Position numbers and translations under genes: made by a program
DNA from: Thermus altitudinis
GTDB taxonomy: Bacteria; Deinococcota; Deinococci; Deinococcales; Thermaceae
Assembly: GCF_022760835.1 (NCBI RefSeq)
Contig: NZ_JAKTNQ010000002.1
Coordinates: forward strand, 54,998-118,997
Direction: 5' to 3'
DNA: 64,000 nt
Shown: one piece after another, positions 35,426 to 45,450 of the stretch
How positions within the stretch are numbered: position 1 is the stretch's first letter
Layout of the letters: every line of letters begins with the position of its first letter
Notes under the pieces: generated by a model
The model's input: only the letters and a program-made list of their open reading frames with translations
The model's database searches: none
What the model was told of the DNA's origin: nothing

Positions 35426-38404
35426 CTAAATCTTCTCAATCCTCACCAGGAAAGCCTTCGTTTCCTGGATGAAGGTATTGGGGTCAAGAGCCTGGGGCGT
35501 GAGCTGGTTAGCGGAATCCCCAGGATTCCCTCCTTGATAGCCCCAGTGGATCACAATGCCCACCTGGTGGAGGGTCTTATCCCCAACCTTCACGGGTTGC
35601 ACCCGAGGCGTGACCACCGCCACCGCCTTCATCTCACCGCGGGCGCTTTTGATGCGCACCCAATCCCCATTCTTGATCCCCAGGCTCTTAGCTAGCTCCA
35701 CGTCCATCTCCACAAAGGGGTCGGGCTGTAGCTCCAACAGCCAGGGTACGTTCCGGCTCATCATCCCCGTGTGCCAGTGCTCGGTGAGGCGGTAGGTGGT
35801 GGCCACAATGGGGTACTCTTCTGGGGTGCCGTAGACGTCCAGCTCCCCCACCCAAACCTTACACACAGGGTTCTTGTCCTGGCCAGAAATCAAGTTGGCC
35901 AGGGCACTCTCCCAAGGCTCATAGTGCTCGGGGAAGGGACCATCCTTAAGCTGCGCCGCAAAGAGCCGGCCCACTCCTTCGGGGAGCATGATGAAGGGTA
36001 AAGCCTTATCAGGTGGAGCAGCGCCATCGGGCACATCCCCTTCCCACTTCTCCTCCTTGGGGTTCCAACGCACCAACCACTTGGCAGGATTCCGGGGCTG
36101 TCCCTTCAGGTCCGTGGAAGCGCGATTGTAAAGGATACGCCGGTTAGCTGGCCAAGCGTAAGCCCAGTTATGGAAGAGACCCAGTCCCAAGGGGTGGGTA
36201 TCCTTGGGGTCACGGCGGGCCATTTTGTTGCCTTCCTCGGTAAAGGCACCACAATAAATCCAGTTACCGCAAGCGGTGGTGCCATCGTCCCTTAAGTCGG
36301 CAAACTTGGCCATGAGCTTGCCAGTGGTGAGGTCGTAGCCATTGTACTCCTTGGCCACCTCCTCGGCCATGCGATCGGAGTATTCCCACCAGGAGAGGTT
36401 AAGGATGGCCTCCTTGTTGGGCCCGCCTTCCTCGGCGTAGAGCCTCTTAAGGCGCTGGACCAGCTCGGTAAGGATCCACAGTTCCTCCTTAGCCTCCCCT
36501 GGCGACTCCAAAGCCTTGTCGTGCCATTGCGCCCACCTACCAGTGTTGGTGATGCTCCCAGATTTCTCTGCCCACACCGCCGAGGGGAGGAGGAACACCT
36601 CGGTCTGAATGTCCTTGGGATTCACGCCAGGCCGCTTCCAATGGGTGGCGGTCTCCGTCTCCATCGGATCCACCACCACCAGCCACTTTAAGTTGTCCAG
36701 AGCCTTCCGAACCAGATTAACGTTGGCAGCGGAGTTGGCCGGATTCTGGCCAATAGCAATAAGCCCCTCTATGCGACCGGCAAACATGGCTTGGAAGATG
36801 GCGTAGTGGGAATAATCGGCGCTCCTGTCGGGGATACCCCCCTTGTGGGGCGAGAGTTTGGGAAGATAGCCGTAGGCCTCCTTGGGATCCACCTTAGGCC
36901 ACCACGCCTTGAGAAGGCTCACAAAGTACTTGGGGTAATTTTGCCACCAGTTAGCAGAAGGGGTGTAGTTAGCCTTGGGTACCTTGGAGGCTATCCACTC
37001 ATCCAAAGTGGGTTTGTCGCCCGTAGGCAGACCCAAGTACCCTGGAAGATCATGGTAAAGAAGCGCAAAGTCCGTGGTACCCTGAACGTTGGAGTGACCC
37101 CTCAAGGCGTTAACGCCTCCTCCAGGAAGGCCAATATTGCCAAGGAGAAGCTGCACGATGGCGTACGTGCGGATGTGCTGAGTGGCATACGTGTGTTGGG
37201 TGGCCCCCATGGCGTAGGTAATGGTCCCCGCCCGGTCTGGACGGCCCGTGGAGGAGTAGAGATCGTATATGGCCAAAAGCTTTTCCACCGGCACCCCTGT
37301 GATTTTGGACACCACCTCAGGGGTGTAGCGCTCGTACTGCTTCCTTAAAAGCTGGAAAACGCAGTGGGGATCTTGCAAGCTGGGGTCGGTCTTCACCTGG
37401 CCGTTTTCATCCAGCTGGTAAGTCCAGGTGCCGGTATCATAGGTGCGCTTATCTGGGTTGTATCCGGAGAATAGACCATCCAGCTCAGCAGCCGTTTTGA
37501 ACTCTGGGTTTACCAGGAAGGAGGCGTTGGTGTAGTGCTTAACGTAAAACTCGTCGTAGCGACGATTCTCCAGGATGTAACGAATCATGCCCCCCATGAA
37601 GGCGATGTCGGTGCCGGGGCGGATTTGGGCAAAGAGGTCCGCCTTAGCGGCCGTACGGTTGAAGCGGGGATCCACCACGATCAGCTTGGCCCCCCGCTCC
37701 TTCGCCTCGAGGATCCAGCGGAAGGTGAGGGGGTGGTTTTCCGCAGGGTTACCACCTTGGACCAGGATTACATCGGCGTTCTTGAAATCAATGGAGTGGT
37801 TGGTCATGGCCCCGCGGCCAAAACTCACGCCCAAAGCGGGAACCGTAGAGGAGTGGCAGATGCGCGCCTGATGTTCAATGTAAACGATCCCTAGGGCCCG
37901 GAAAAGCTTGCTCATGGCGTAGGCTTCCTCGTTGGAGCACACGCTGCTGCCCAAGGTGGCAATGGCCTCAGTGCGCCTCACCACCTGGCCTTGGTCATCC
38001 ACTTCCACCCAACCTTGGTCGCGAGTGTCCTTAATGAGGCGGGCGATGCGATCCAAAGCCCATTCCCAGTCCTTCTCTTCCCACCGGTCAGCGCCAGGGG
38101 CCCGGTAAAGAACCTTCGTAACCCGGTAAGGGCTTTGCACAAACCCCCGGGCTGCCTGCCCTTTGGAGCAAAGCGCCCCTTGGTTGATGGGGTGGTCCGG
38201 GTCGCCTTCGAGGTTCACTAGCTTCCCCTCCTGTACCGCTGCAATCATGCCGCATCCCGTGGAACAATAAGGGCAGATGAGGGGCTTTTCCCCGATGGGC
38301 TTACGCAACACGGGTCTAGCCCCCCGGGCCAAACCCCGCTCCAAAAGCAAACCTCCCCCCGTAACGGCGCCGGCCAGGCCGATAAACTTGCGACGGGTAA
38401 GCAT
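35426..38404 (-). CDS. Formate dehydrogenase catalytic subunit (molybdopterin, Tat-exported)
   Basis: 992 aa. Tat signal LTRRKFIGLAGAVTGGG at the N-terminus. [4Fe-4S] motif CPYCSTGCGM then CSKGQAARGF. Catalytic region ARICHSSTVPAL has Cys where many such enzymes have selenocysteine. The molybdopterin regions NPAENHPLTF and PRFNRTAAKADLF are typical, and the C-terminal domain ends with LTPQALDPNTFIQETKAF. It oxidises formate in the periplasm. AAGGAGGT precedes the ATG. Base composition is lower in GC than in the neighbours. Confidence 0.92.
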   Translation of the reverse strand: MLTRRKFIGLAGAVTGGGLLLERGLARGARPVLRKPIGEKPLICPYCSTGCGMIAAVQEGKLVNLEGDPDHPINQGALCSKGQAARGFVQSPYRVTKVLYRAPGADRWEEKDWEWALDRIARLIKDTRDQGWVEVDDQGQVVRRTEAIATLGSSVCSNEEAYAMSKLFRALGIVYIEHQARICHSSTVPALGVSFGRGAMTNHSIDFKNADVILVQGGNPAENHPLTFRWILEAKERGAKLIVVDPRFNRTAAKADLFAQIRPGTDIAFMGGMIRYILENRRYDEFYVKHYTNASFLVNPEFKTAAELDGLFSGYNPDKRTYDTGTWTYQLDENGQVKTDPSLQDPHCVFQLLRKQYERYTPEVVSKITGVPVEKLLAIYDLYSSTGRPDRAGTITYAMGATQHTYATQHIRTYAIVQLLLGNIGLPGGGVNALRGHSNVQGTTDFALLYHDLPGYLGLPTGDKPTLDEWIASKVPKANYTPSANWWQNYPKYFVSLLKAWWPKVDPKEAYGYLPKLSPHKGGIPDRSADYSHYAIFQAMFAGRIEGLIAIGQNPANSAANVNLVRKALDNLKWLVVVDPMETETATHWKRPGVNPKDIQTEVFLLPSAVWAEKSGSITNTGRWAQWHDKALESPGEAKEELWILTELVQRLKRLYAEEGGPNKEAILNLSWWEYSDRMAEEVAKEYNGYDLTTGKLMAKFADLRDDGTTACGNWIYCGAFTEEGNKMARRDPKDTHPLGLGLFHNWAYAWPANRRILYNRASTDLKGQPRNPAKWLVRWNPKEEKWEGDVPDGAAPPDKALPFIMLPEGVGRLFAAQLKDGPFPEHYEPWESALANLISGQDKNPVCKVWVGELDVYGTPEEYPIVATTYRLTEHWHTGMMSRNVPWLLELQPDPFVEMDVELAKSLGIKNGDWVRIKSARGEMKAVAVVTPRVQPVKVGDKTLHQVGIVIHWGYQGGNPGDSANQLTPQALDPNTFIQETKAFLVRIEKI

Positions 38405-38470
38405 ATTTACCTCCTTATGTTACCCTTTGTACTCCGGTCCCCCGTACTCCGTCTAGGGGCAAAAGTCCTA

Positions 38471-38495
38471 GGGCGTCCCTCAAAACGGGACGCCC
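38471..38495. terminator. Hairpin between the TPR gene and the formate dehydrogenase operon
   Basis: Perfect 9-bp arms GGGCGTCCC and GGGACGCCC with a 7-nt loop. It is downstream of the TPR gene on the minus strand, where TAGGACTTTT follows it. Probably terminates the TPR transcript. Confidence 0.6.
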
Positions 38496-38526
38496 CTTTA
38501 CGCGCATAGGGTAGACTACCTATCCT

Positions 38527-39594
38527 CTAAAGACGCCTCAGCACCTCCTCCGCCTCCTTGTACCCCGGCTTCAGTTTCAAGGCCTCCTGGCACTGGTAGC
38601 GGGCTCCCTCCTTGTCCCCTAGCTTTTCGTTGGCCAGGCAGAGCTGGTAGCGGTACTCGGCCCGCTTGGGCTCCAGGCGGACCGCCACCGTGAGGCGGCT
38701 TTTGGCCTTCTGGGCATCCCCCAAGGCCAGGTAAACCTGGCCCAGGTAGTAGTAGGCCACCGGGAAGCGCAAGGGGGCCAGGGCCACCGCATTTTCCAAG
38801 GCCACCCCAGCCTCCTTATAGCGCCCTAGGACGAAGTAGGCCTGGCCCAGGGTGTACCAGCCCTCCGCATCCAGGGGCTTGAGCCGGTGCCCCTCCTCCA
38901 AGACCTTGGCCGCCTCCTCCGCCCGGCCCTTCAACAAGAGAGCCGAGGCATACCGCACCCGCAGACCCCCTTCCTTGGGGGCAAGCCCCACCGCCTTGGC
39001 GTACTGCTCCAGGGCCTCGTCCAAGCGGCCCGCCGCCAGATAGAGCTCGGCCAAAGCCGCCCTCACCTCCGGCGAATCCTGCAAGCTGAGGGCCTTCTTA
39101 AAGGCCTCCTCCGCCTTGTCCGCCTGGCCCAAGAAGGCGTAGACCAAGCCCCGCTGGGCAAAGAGGGGGGCGTAGCGGGGGTTCACCCGTTCGGCATCGC
39201 GAAGCACGCTAAGGGCCTGTTCCAGATAAGCCTTTCCCTTTTCCCGGTCCTCCGAAGCCCGATAGAGGGCCACGTAGGCCTCGGAAAGCACCATGTACCC
39301 CCCAATGTACCGGGGATTCCGGGCCACCAGGCCCTTGGCGTTCTCCAAAGCGGGGTTAAGGAGCCCCACCTTCAGTTGGGCCCGGGCCAGCCAGTAGACC
39401 ACATCCGGGTCCTGGGGCCTTTCCTTTAAGGCCCGCTCAAAGAGCTCTAAGGCGGCCTCATACCGACCCAGGGCGTACAGCTGCACCCCAAGGCGGAAGG
39501 CATCCTGCTTCTCCACCTGGTTGGCCGCCGGGGGTGGGGTCTGGGCCAAACCAGGTACCGCCAACAAACTTAAGGCCAAAAGAAACCAGCGCAT
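38527..39594 (-). CDS. Secreted TPR-repeat protein
   Basis: 355 aa. Signal peptide MRWFLLALSLLAVPGLAQ, then about eight tandem 34-residue TPR units such as ALGRYEAALELFERALKERP and AGRLDEALEQYAKAVGLAP, filling almost the whole mature protein. A protein-interaction scaffold in the periplasm; the partner is unknown. It lies 9 nt after the hslU stop, so it may be co-transcribed with hslVU. Confidence 0.85.
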   Translation of the reverse strand: MRWFLLALSLLAVPGLAQTPPPAANQVEKQDAFRLGVQLYALGRYEAALELFERALKERPQDPDVVYWLARAQLKVGLLNPALENAKGLVARNPRYIGGYMVLSEAYVALYRASEDREKGKAYLEQALSVLRDAERVNPRYAPLFAQRGLVYAFLGQADKAEEAFKKALSLQDSPEVRAALAELYLAAGRLDEALEQYAKAVGLAPKEGGLRVRYASALLLKGRAEEAAKVLEEGHRLKPLDAEGWYTLGQAYFVLGRYKEAGVALENAVALAPLRFPVAYYYLGQVYLALGDAQKAKSRLTVAVRLEPKRAEYRYQLCLANEKLGDKEGARYQCQEALKLKPGYKEAEEVLRRL

Positions 39595-39603
39595 CCTTCC
39601 CTC

Positions 39604-40854
39604 CTATAGCACGTACCGCGTCAGGTCCGGCGAGGCGAAGACCGCCTCCAGCCTCTGCTCCACATAGGCCCGGGTGATCTCCACCCGGCCCAGGTCGGTC
39701 TGGAAGCTTACCTCCTCCAACACCCGCTCCAAGACGGTGGCCAGCCTCCTGGCCCCGATGTCCTCCAGCTCCTGATTGGCCCGGTAGGCCGCTTCGGCAA
39801 TGGCCCTTAGGGCCTCCTCGTGGAAGTGGAGCTCCGTACCGTCCGCCCTTAAAAGCTCCGTGTACTGGCGGATCAGGGAGTTTTCCGGCTCCTTTAGGAT
39901 CCGGTAGAACTCCTCGGGGCCCAAGGGGGAAAGCTCCACCCGGATGGGGAAGCGGCCCTGAAGCTCGGGGATTAGGTCCGAGGGCTTGGCCACGTGGAAC
40001 GCCCCCGCGGCGATGAAGAGCACGTGCTCCGTGGACACCGGGCCGATGCGGGTGGAGACCACCGTACCCTCCACGATGGGCAAAAGGTCCCGCTGCACGC
40101 CCTCCCCGGACACATCCGGCCCCACCGTCCCTTCCCGACGGGCTACCTTGTCTATCTCGTCAATGAAGACGATGCCGTCCTCCTGGGCCCGCCTCCTGGC
40201 CTCCTCCTTGAGTTCCTCTTTGTCAATGAGGCGTTCGGCGTGCTGGTTCTTGAGGACCTCCCGGGCCTCCTTCACCGTCATGCGCTTGCGCACCGGGCGC
40301 TTAGGGAGAAGGCCTTTCAGCATCTCCCCCATGCCCCCAAAACCCTCCCCACCCAAAACCCCCATGAAGGGCAGGCCTATCTCCTCCTCCACCTGCACCT
40401 CCACGGAGAGGCTATCCAGCCGGCCCGAGCGCACCTCGGCAAGGGAAGCGCGAAGCAGGGTGGCGAGCTCCTCCTCGGCGAAGGCCAGGGCCTTTTCCTC
40501 CACCTTTTTCTTCATCTCCTCGAGGACCAGCCCGTAGCTGGCCTCCGCCAGGTCCCGCACAATAGCGTCCACATCCCGGCCCACATACCCCACCTCGGTG
40601 AACTTGGTGGCCTCCACCTTCACGAAAGGGGCCCCCGCCAAGCGGGCCAGGCGCCGGGCGATCTCCGTTTTGCCCACCCCCGTAGGCCCAATCATGAGGA
40701 TGTTCTTGGGGGTCACCTCCCGGGCCACCTCTGGAGGGAGTTTCTTCCGGCGGTAGCGGTTCCTTAGGGCCACGGCCACCGCTCGCTTGGCCGCCTCCTG
40801 GCCCACGATGTGTTTGGAAAGCTCGCGGACAATCTCTGCAGGCGTCAGGTTCAT
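39604..40854 (-). CDS. hslU: HslU, ATPase subunit of the HslVU protease
   Basis: 416 aa. Unfoldase of the ClpYQ protease. Walker A GPTGVGKTE near residue 58, Walker B GIVFIDEIDK, and the pore loop GYVGRDVD. The I-domain lies between about 110 and 210 and is shorter than in E. coli (443 aa). Start MNLTPAEIVRELSKHIVGQE overlaps the hslV stop as ATGA; the longer open frame upstream is only hslV read in another frame. Confidence 0.95.
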   Translation of the reverse strand: MNLTPAEIVRELSKHIVGQEAAKRAVAVALRNRYRRKKLPPEVAREVTPKNILMIGPTGVGKTEIARRLARLAGAPFVKVEATKFTEVGYVGRDVDAIVRDLAEASYGLVLEEMKKKVEEKALAFAEEELATLLRASLAEVRSGRLDSLSVEVQVEEEIGLPFMGVLGGEGFGGMGEMLKGLLPKRPVRKRMTVKEAREVLKNQHAERLIDKEELKEEARRRAQEDGIVFIDEIDKVARREGTVGPDVSGEGVQRDLLPIVEGTVVSTRIGPVSTEHVLFIAAGAFHVAKPSDLIPELQGRFPIRVELSPLGPEEFYRILKEPENSLIRQYTELLRADGTELHFHEEALRAIAEAAYRANQELEDIGARRLATVLERVLEEVSFQTDLGRVEITRAYVEQRLEAVFASPDLTRYVL

Positions 40855-41402
40855 GCCTCCCCCAAGGTTAACACCGTCACCTGGCCCGAGGTGTAAAGAT
40901 CCACCTCCGCGGCAATCCTCAGGGCCTCCGCGGCGATCTCCCGGGCGGAAAGCCCCGAGTGGCGGTAGAGGGCCTTGGCGGCGGCTAGGGCATAGGGGCC
41001 CCCAGAACCCACCGCCAAAAGGGGCTCCTCCGGGGTGATCACCTCCCCACTTCCGGAAAGGAGCACCATGGACTCCCGGTCGGCGGCGATGATCATGGCC
41101 TGCAGGTGGCGCAAAACCCGATCGGTACGCCAAAGCTTTGCGGTCTCCACCGCCCCCTTTAGCAGGTTGCCCTTGGCCTCCTTAAGCTTTTCCTCAAAGC
41201 GCTCCAGGAGGCTTAGGGCATCGGCCACTCCCCCGGCAAAGCCCACCAGGATGCCTTCCCCCACCTCCAGGCGCCGCACCTTCACCGCTCCCCGTTTGAG
41301 CACAGTCTGGCCAAAGGTAACCTGGCCATCCCCCGCCAAGGCGGTAACCCCGTCCTTGCGCACGGCCAGAATGGTGGTGCCGTGGATCTCCACAAGGGGC
41401 AC
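40851..41402 (-). CDS. hslV: HslV, peptidase subunit of the HslVU protease
   Basis: 183 aa, proteasome-beta-like. The nucleophile Thr should be T9 of the reading (HGTTILAVRKDG), exposed after removal of the short propeptide. Family marks: GDGQVTFGQTVLK, GFAGGVADALSLLERFE and AVGSGGPYALAAAKAL. GTG start at 41402; no strong Shine-Dalgarno is seen. Confidence 0.94.
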   Translation of the reverse strand: MPLVEIHGTTILAVRKDGVTALAGDGQVTFGQTVLKRGAVKVRRLEVGEGILVGFAGGVADALSLLERFEEKLKEAKGNLLKGAVETAKLWRTDRVLRHLQAMIIAADRESMVLLSGSGEVITPEEPLLAVGSGGPYALAAAKALYRHSGLSAREIAAEALRIAAEVDLYTSGQVTVLTLGEA

Positions 41403-41641
41403 CCTACCGCGTGGCCATGAGAAGGCCGTTAGGGAAGGATTACTAAGAGGGAAGCCCAGCTTCTAAACCTGGCCCAGCCCCGGTGAAGTCCCTAGGGCGC
41501 TGCTTCGGCAGCCTGCTGGGCATGGCGCAGGTGGTACCTGGCCTACTCCACCCCGTCCCTTGCCCGGTTCACCCCCTCACGGTAATCCCTTGCCGCCCTC
41601 CGCCACAAACCCTTCCCTCCCCCTGGCCCTAAACTGAAAGG
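41403..41641. other. Divergent intergenic region between hslV and the MoxR gene
   Basis: 239 nt without a gene. It holds a small UUCG-type hairpin (GCTGC-TTCG-GCAGC, 41499-41512) and, at its end, TAAACT (41630-41635) 6 nt before the GTG start of the MoxR gene. No other structure is clear. Confidence 0.5.
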
Positions 41642-43036
41642 GTGAAGGCCAAGACCCTCGGCGAACTCCGCCGCACCTACCCTTTGGCGAAGCTAGTGCG
41701 CACGGTGAAAGAGGAGGCCCGGGAAAACCTCCGGGGAAAGCTGCAGAAAGGCGAGCCCCTTTTCCCCGGCATCCACGGGTACGAGGACACCGTGATTCCC
41801 GCCCTGGTGCAGGCCATCTTGGCCAAGCAAAACTTCATCCTCCTGGGCACCCGGGGCCAGGCGAAAAGCCGTATCCTGCGCTCCTTGGTGAACCTTCTGG
41901 ACGAGGAGATCCCCGCCCTGGCCACCGAGCTCAGGGACAACCCCTTAAGGCCCATCTCCCCCGAAGGGAAAAGGCTCTTGGAGGAGGCGGGGGATGAGGC
42001 CCCCATCGTCTGGATCCCCCGGGAGGAGCGCTATGTGGAAAAGCTGGCCACCCCTGACACCACCGTGGCGGACCTGCTCGGGGACATGGACCCCATCAAG
42101 GCAGCGCGAAGGGGTACGGGCCTAGCCGACCTGGAGAGCATCCACTTTGGCCTCCTGCCCCGGGCGAACCGGGGCATCTTCGCCGTGAACGAGCTGGCGG
42201 ATCTGGCCCCCAAGGTACAGGTGGCCCTCTTCAACATCCTGGAAGAGGGGGATGTGCAGATCCGGGGCTACCCCATCCGCCTGCCCCTGGACGTCTGGCT
42301 GGTCTTCACCGCCAACCCCCAGGACTACACCGCCCGAGGGCGGATCGTCACGCCCCTAAAGGACCGGATTGGCAGCGAGATCCGCACCCATTACCCGAGG
42401 ACCCTCGAGGAGGGCCTAAAGATAAGTGCCCAGGAGGCCTTCGTACCGGAGGAGGTGGTGCTCCCCGAGTGGATCCGCCTTTCCGTGGAGGCCGTGGCCT
42501 TCGCCGCCCGGGAGGACCGCCGGGTGGACCAGACCGCCGGGGTTTCCCAGCGCCTGGCCATCAGCCTTTTGGAGGTGGTGGCGGCCAGCGCGGAAAGGCG
42601 GGCCCTCCTACAGGGCACAAGGCCCGTGGCCCGACCCCTGGACCTCTACGCCGGGCTTCCCGCCATCACCGGGAAGCTAGAGCTGGAGTACGAGGGGGAG
42701 CTTCAGGGAGCGGAAAAGGTGGCCCGGGACCTGGTGCAAAGGGCCTTTGGCCTGGTCCTCCCCCGCTACCGCCTTAAGACCGAGGCCATCGTGGCCTACT
42801 TTGAGGAGGGGAACCTCCTCACCCTACCGGAGGGAAACCTGGAGGAGGCCCTAAGGGCTATGGAAGAGGTGCCAGGCCTCCTGGAAGCGGCCCAGGTCCT
42901 GGCGGAAAGCCAGGAGGCGGAGGTGCTCCTTTCCGCGGGGGAGTTCATCCTGGAAGGCCTGGTGGGCAGGAGAAAGCTGGCGCGGGGCGAGACCAGCTAC
43001 CAGGCCGCGGAAAGGGCGAGGGGTTATGGCAACTAG
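41642..43036 (+). CDS. MoxR-type AAA+ ATPase
   Basis: 464 aa. Related to MoxR and magnesium-chelatase ATPases, chaperone-like remodelling enzymes. Walker A-like loop [12 protein letters not shown] near residue 70, Walker B region [21 protein letters not shown], sensor [18 protein letters not shown] start with -10 TAAACT 6 nt upstream. It is followed by a nucleotidyltransferase (11-nt overlap) and a VWA-domain protein, its expected partner. Confidence 0.88.
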   Translation: MKAKTLGELRRTYPLAKLVRTVKEEARENLRGKLQKGEPLFPGIHGYEDTVIPALVQAILAKQNFILLGTRGQAKSRILRSLVNLLDEEIPALATELRDNPLRPISPEGKRLLEEAGDEAPIVWIPREERYVEKLATPDTTVADLLGDMDPIKAARRGTGLADLESIHFGLLPRANRGIFAVNELADLAPKVQVALFNILEEGDVQIRGYPIRLPLDVWLVFTANPQDYTARGRIVTPLKDRIGSEIRTHYPRTLEEGLKISAQEAFVPEEVVLPEWIRLSVEAVAFAAREDRRVDQTAGVSQRLAISLLEVVAASAERRALLQGTRPVARPLDLYAGLPAITGKLELEYEGELQGAEKVARDLVQRAFGLVLPRYRLKTEAIVAYFEEGNLLTLPEGNLEEALRAMEEVPGLLEAAQVLAESQEAEVLLSAGEFILEGLVGRRKLARGETSYQAAERARGYGN

Positions 43037-43328
43037 CCTGGAGCGGGACAAGGAAGCCGTGCTGAAGACGCTAGCCCCCTACCTTCAGGGCAAAGGGGTG
43101 AAGCTGATCCTCTATGGCTCCCACGCCCGGGGAGACGCCCAGCGCGGTTCGGACCTGGACCTAGCCCTCTTGGGTCCTCTGCCCCTCGGGGAGCTCCTCC
43201 CCCTCCTAAGGGAGGCCTTGGAGGAAGCCCCGGTGCTTAGACGGGTGGACCTGGTGGACCTGGGGGAAGTAGACCCCGTCTTTCGCGAAAGGGTTCTAAG
43301 GGAAGGGATCGTATGGGCCGAGTACTAG
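43026..43328 (+). CDS. Minimal nucleotidyltransferase (MNT type)
   Basis: 100 aa. The NTase motif is [20 protein letters not shown], with GS and DxD residues, near residues 29-48. Such proteins are often paired with a HEPN protein as an AMPylating antitoxin, but no HEPN gene is next to it. It overlaps the MoxR gene by 11 nt and precedes the VWA gene by 27 nt. Confidence 0.85.
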   Translation: MATSLERDKEAVLKTLAPYLQGKGVKLILYGSHARGDAQRGSDLDLALLGPLPLGELLPLLREALEEAPVLRRVDLVDLGEVDPVFRERVLREGIVWAEY

Positions 43329-43355
43329 CGGGCAAGGTTCTTTGGAGGATGACGG

Positions 43356-44579
43356 ATGAGGGCCATTCGCTATAGCCGCTACGAGGGAGGCCTGGAAGAC
43401 CTTTCCCCCGAGGAGATCCTGAGCCTCCTCGAGGATTTCCTTCTGGACTCGGGCTTTTCCGACCCCTTCCAGCGCTACGACCCGGACCCTGAACGCCGGC
43501 CCACCCTCGAGGACCTCTACGACGCCCTCCTCCAGGCCCTCCTCAAAAACGAGCTGGTGCCGGAGGACTGGCTTCGGGAAGCCCGCTTCGCCGAGCGCAA
43601 GGAGGACACCCGGCTCCACCAGGCCCTCACCCGCATGCTGGAAAGGCTACGGGAGGCCGGGTACATCCGCCTACCTGGAGAGGACCCTACGCACCCCGCC
43701 CAAGGTGGGTACACAGGAGAGGCGGGAGAAGCCCGCTTTGAGCTCACGGAGAAGGCTTCCGACTTCCTGGGCCTCAAGAGCCTCCGGGAACTCCTGGGGG
43801 CTTTAGGCCGCAACGCCCCGGGCCTCCACCCCACCCCCCACCACGCCCCAGGGGTGGAAAAAACCGGGGAAACCAAGGGCTTTGAGTGGGGGGACCCCTT
43901 GGAGCTCAACGTACCCGAAACCCTTAAGAGGGCCATAGCCAAGGGCCTGGCGGCGCTTTCCCCAGAGGATCTGGTCATAGATTTGGCGGAGTACACCGCC
44001 AGCATGAGCACCGTGGTCCTCCTAGACTGTTCCCACTCCATGATCCTCTATGGGGAAGACCGCTTCACCCCCGCCAAAAAGGTGGCCCTGGCCCTGGCCC
44101 ATCTGATCCGCACCCAGTTCCCCGGGGACCGGGTGCGCTTCGTCCTCTTCCACGACACCGCCGAGGAGATTCCCCTCTCCCGCTTACCCCTGGCCCAGGT
44201 GGGGCCTTACCACACCAACACCAAGGCCGGGCTGGAGCTGGCCCGGACCCTCCTTAAGAAGATGGGCGGGGAGATGCGGCAGATGATCCTCATCACCGAC
44301 GGCAAGCCCTCGGCCATTACCCTGCCCAGCGGGGAGGTCTACAAAAACGCCTGGGGCCTGGACCCCTTGATCCTGGCGGAAACCCTCAAAGAGGCCACCC
44401 TGGCCCGGAAGGAGGGGATTCCCATCCACACCTTCATGCTGGCCCGGGAACCCGAGCTTCTGGCCTTCGTGAAGAAGCTCTCCCAGATTACCCGGGGCAA
44501 GGCCTACCTCACCCACCCCGGCAACATCGGAAGGTACCTTCTCCTGGACTTCTTGAACAAAAAGGTACAAAGGAACTGA
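43356..44579 (+). CDS. VWA-domain protein partnered with MoxR
   Basis: 407 aa. The C-terminal half is a von Willebrand A domain with a complete [13 protein letters not shown] (DxSxS), the Thr in [11 protein letters not shown] and ILITDGKPS. The N-terminal half (about 1-190) is charged and unassigned. MoxR and VWA proteins typically act together to insert cofactors or remodel targets. GGAGGA stands 7 nt before the ATG. Confidence 0.87.
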   Translation: MRAIRYSRYEGGLEDLSPEEILSLLEDFLLDSGFSDPFQRYDPDPERRPTLEDLYDALLQALLKNELVPEDWLREARFAERKEDTRLHQALTRMLERLREAGYIRLPGEDPTHPAQGGYTGEAGEARFELTEKASDFLGLKSLRELLGALGRNAPGLHPTPHHAPGVEKTGETKGFEWGDPLELNVPETLKRAIAKGLAALSPEDLVIDLAEYTASMSTVVLLDCSHSMILYGEDRFTPAKKVALALAHLIRTQFPGDRVRFVLFHDTAEEIPLSRLPLAQVGPYHTNTKAGLELARTLLKKMGGEMRQMILITDGKPSAITLPSGEVYKNAWGLDPLILAETLKEATLARKEGIPIHTFMLAREPELLAFVKKLSQITRGKAYLTHPGNIGRYLLLDFLNKKVQRN

Positions 44580-44582
44580 GCC

Positions 44583-44852
44583 ATGAGGCCACCCAAAGAC
44601 TCGGGAACCCCTCCTCACCGGCAGAGGCCTGGGAAAACCCTCTGGGTTTTCCGCCTGAGCCTTCTCCTGGAAAGGCTCCGTCCCCAGCTTTACCCCAAAC
44701 CCCCTCCCGCCTTGGTGCAGGAGCTGAAACAGGTGCGCACGCCCCTACGCCTTGACCTGCCCTACTATCCTGCCCATTCCGGCCGGGGCTACGTGTTGAT
44801 TCCTTGGGACACCTACATGGAGGAGGGAGAGGAGATCCTCCGAGGCCTTTGA
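44583..44852 (+). CDS. Small basic protein of unknown function
   Basis: 89 aa, not recognised. It starts 3 nt after the VWA stop. The sequence is rich in Pro, Arg and Lys (GTPPHRQRPGKTLWVF) with a leucine-rich helix (LSLLLERLRPQL) and an aromatic, acidic C-terminus (VLIPWDTYMEEGEEIL). Tight coupling to the VWA gene supports it being real. Confidence 0.6.
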   Translation: MRPPKDSGTPPHRQRPGKTLWVFRLSLLLERLRPQLYPKPPPALVQELKQVRTPLRLDLPYYPAHSGRGYVLIPWDTYMEEGEEILRGL

Positions 44853-44927
44853 AAGGGGACGCCTTCTCTTATGGGGCAATCCATCACCCGCTTTATGCCC
44901 TCCTCATGGCAGCGTAAAGGCATGGGC

Positions 44928-45419
44928 ATGCGCACACCCTACTGGCTGCCCATCGTGGCCCTCCTGACCCTCCCTGGGGCCTTTGCGGAGGACTGGCGGC
45001 TTACCCAAAGCCAAACCCTCTCCCAGGCAGGGGCCCGGGAGTGGCGCTACACCCTAAGCCCAACGGGTAAGGAAGCCCAGGAACTTTGGCGGAGACTCTC
45101 CGAACAGTACCGGGACCACCTGCGGGCCGGGTACCGGGTGGACCTAGGGGCCTGGCGGGTTTACTTTTTGGGGGGAAGGCTAAGGGTGGAGCCCCACTGC
45201 CCGGCGGTCAACCCCGCCTGCTTCACCTTTGGGGCCCTCCCTGTGCCCAAGGAGCGGCAAGACCGGTTCCTCTTGGAGCTTTCCCAGCTTCTGGACCTGG
45301 CCCTTACCCAGGCCCGAACCAAGGGGGGCGTGGTGCTTCTCTCCCGGCTTTTCCGCCTCGAGGTCCCCCGGGGAGCCCATCCCCCCTATCCCGCAACCCC
45401 CTCGGGCTGGCGGCCCTAG
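44928..45419 (+). CDS. Secreted protein of unknown function
   Basis: 163 aa. Signal peptide MRTPYWLPIVALLTLPGAFA. The ATG at 44928 was preferred because AAAGG lies 7 nt upstream. The mature part has a Cys pair (PHCPAVNPACFTF) that could form a disulfide, and a helical stretch LLELSQLLDLALTQA. No family recognised. It follows the MoxR-VWA cluster by 75 nt. Confidence 0.6.
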   Translation: MRTPYWLPIVALLTLPGAFAEDWRLTQSQTLSQAGAREWRYTLSPTGKEAQELWRRLSEQYRDHLRAGYRVDLGAWRVYFLGGRLRVEPHCPAVNPACFTFGALPVPKERQDRFLLELSQLLDLALTQARTKGGVVLLSRLFRLEVPRGAHPPYPATPSGWRP

Positions 45420-45450
45420 GGCCTCCCTGGCCTTACGCTAAACTGGGGGC

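Noticed and set aside
35426..38404. Possible selenocysteine codon in the formate dehydrogenase
   Set aside because: The active-site position is a normal Cys (ARICHSS) and the frame has no internal TGA.
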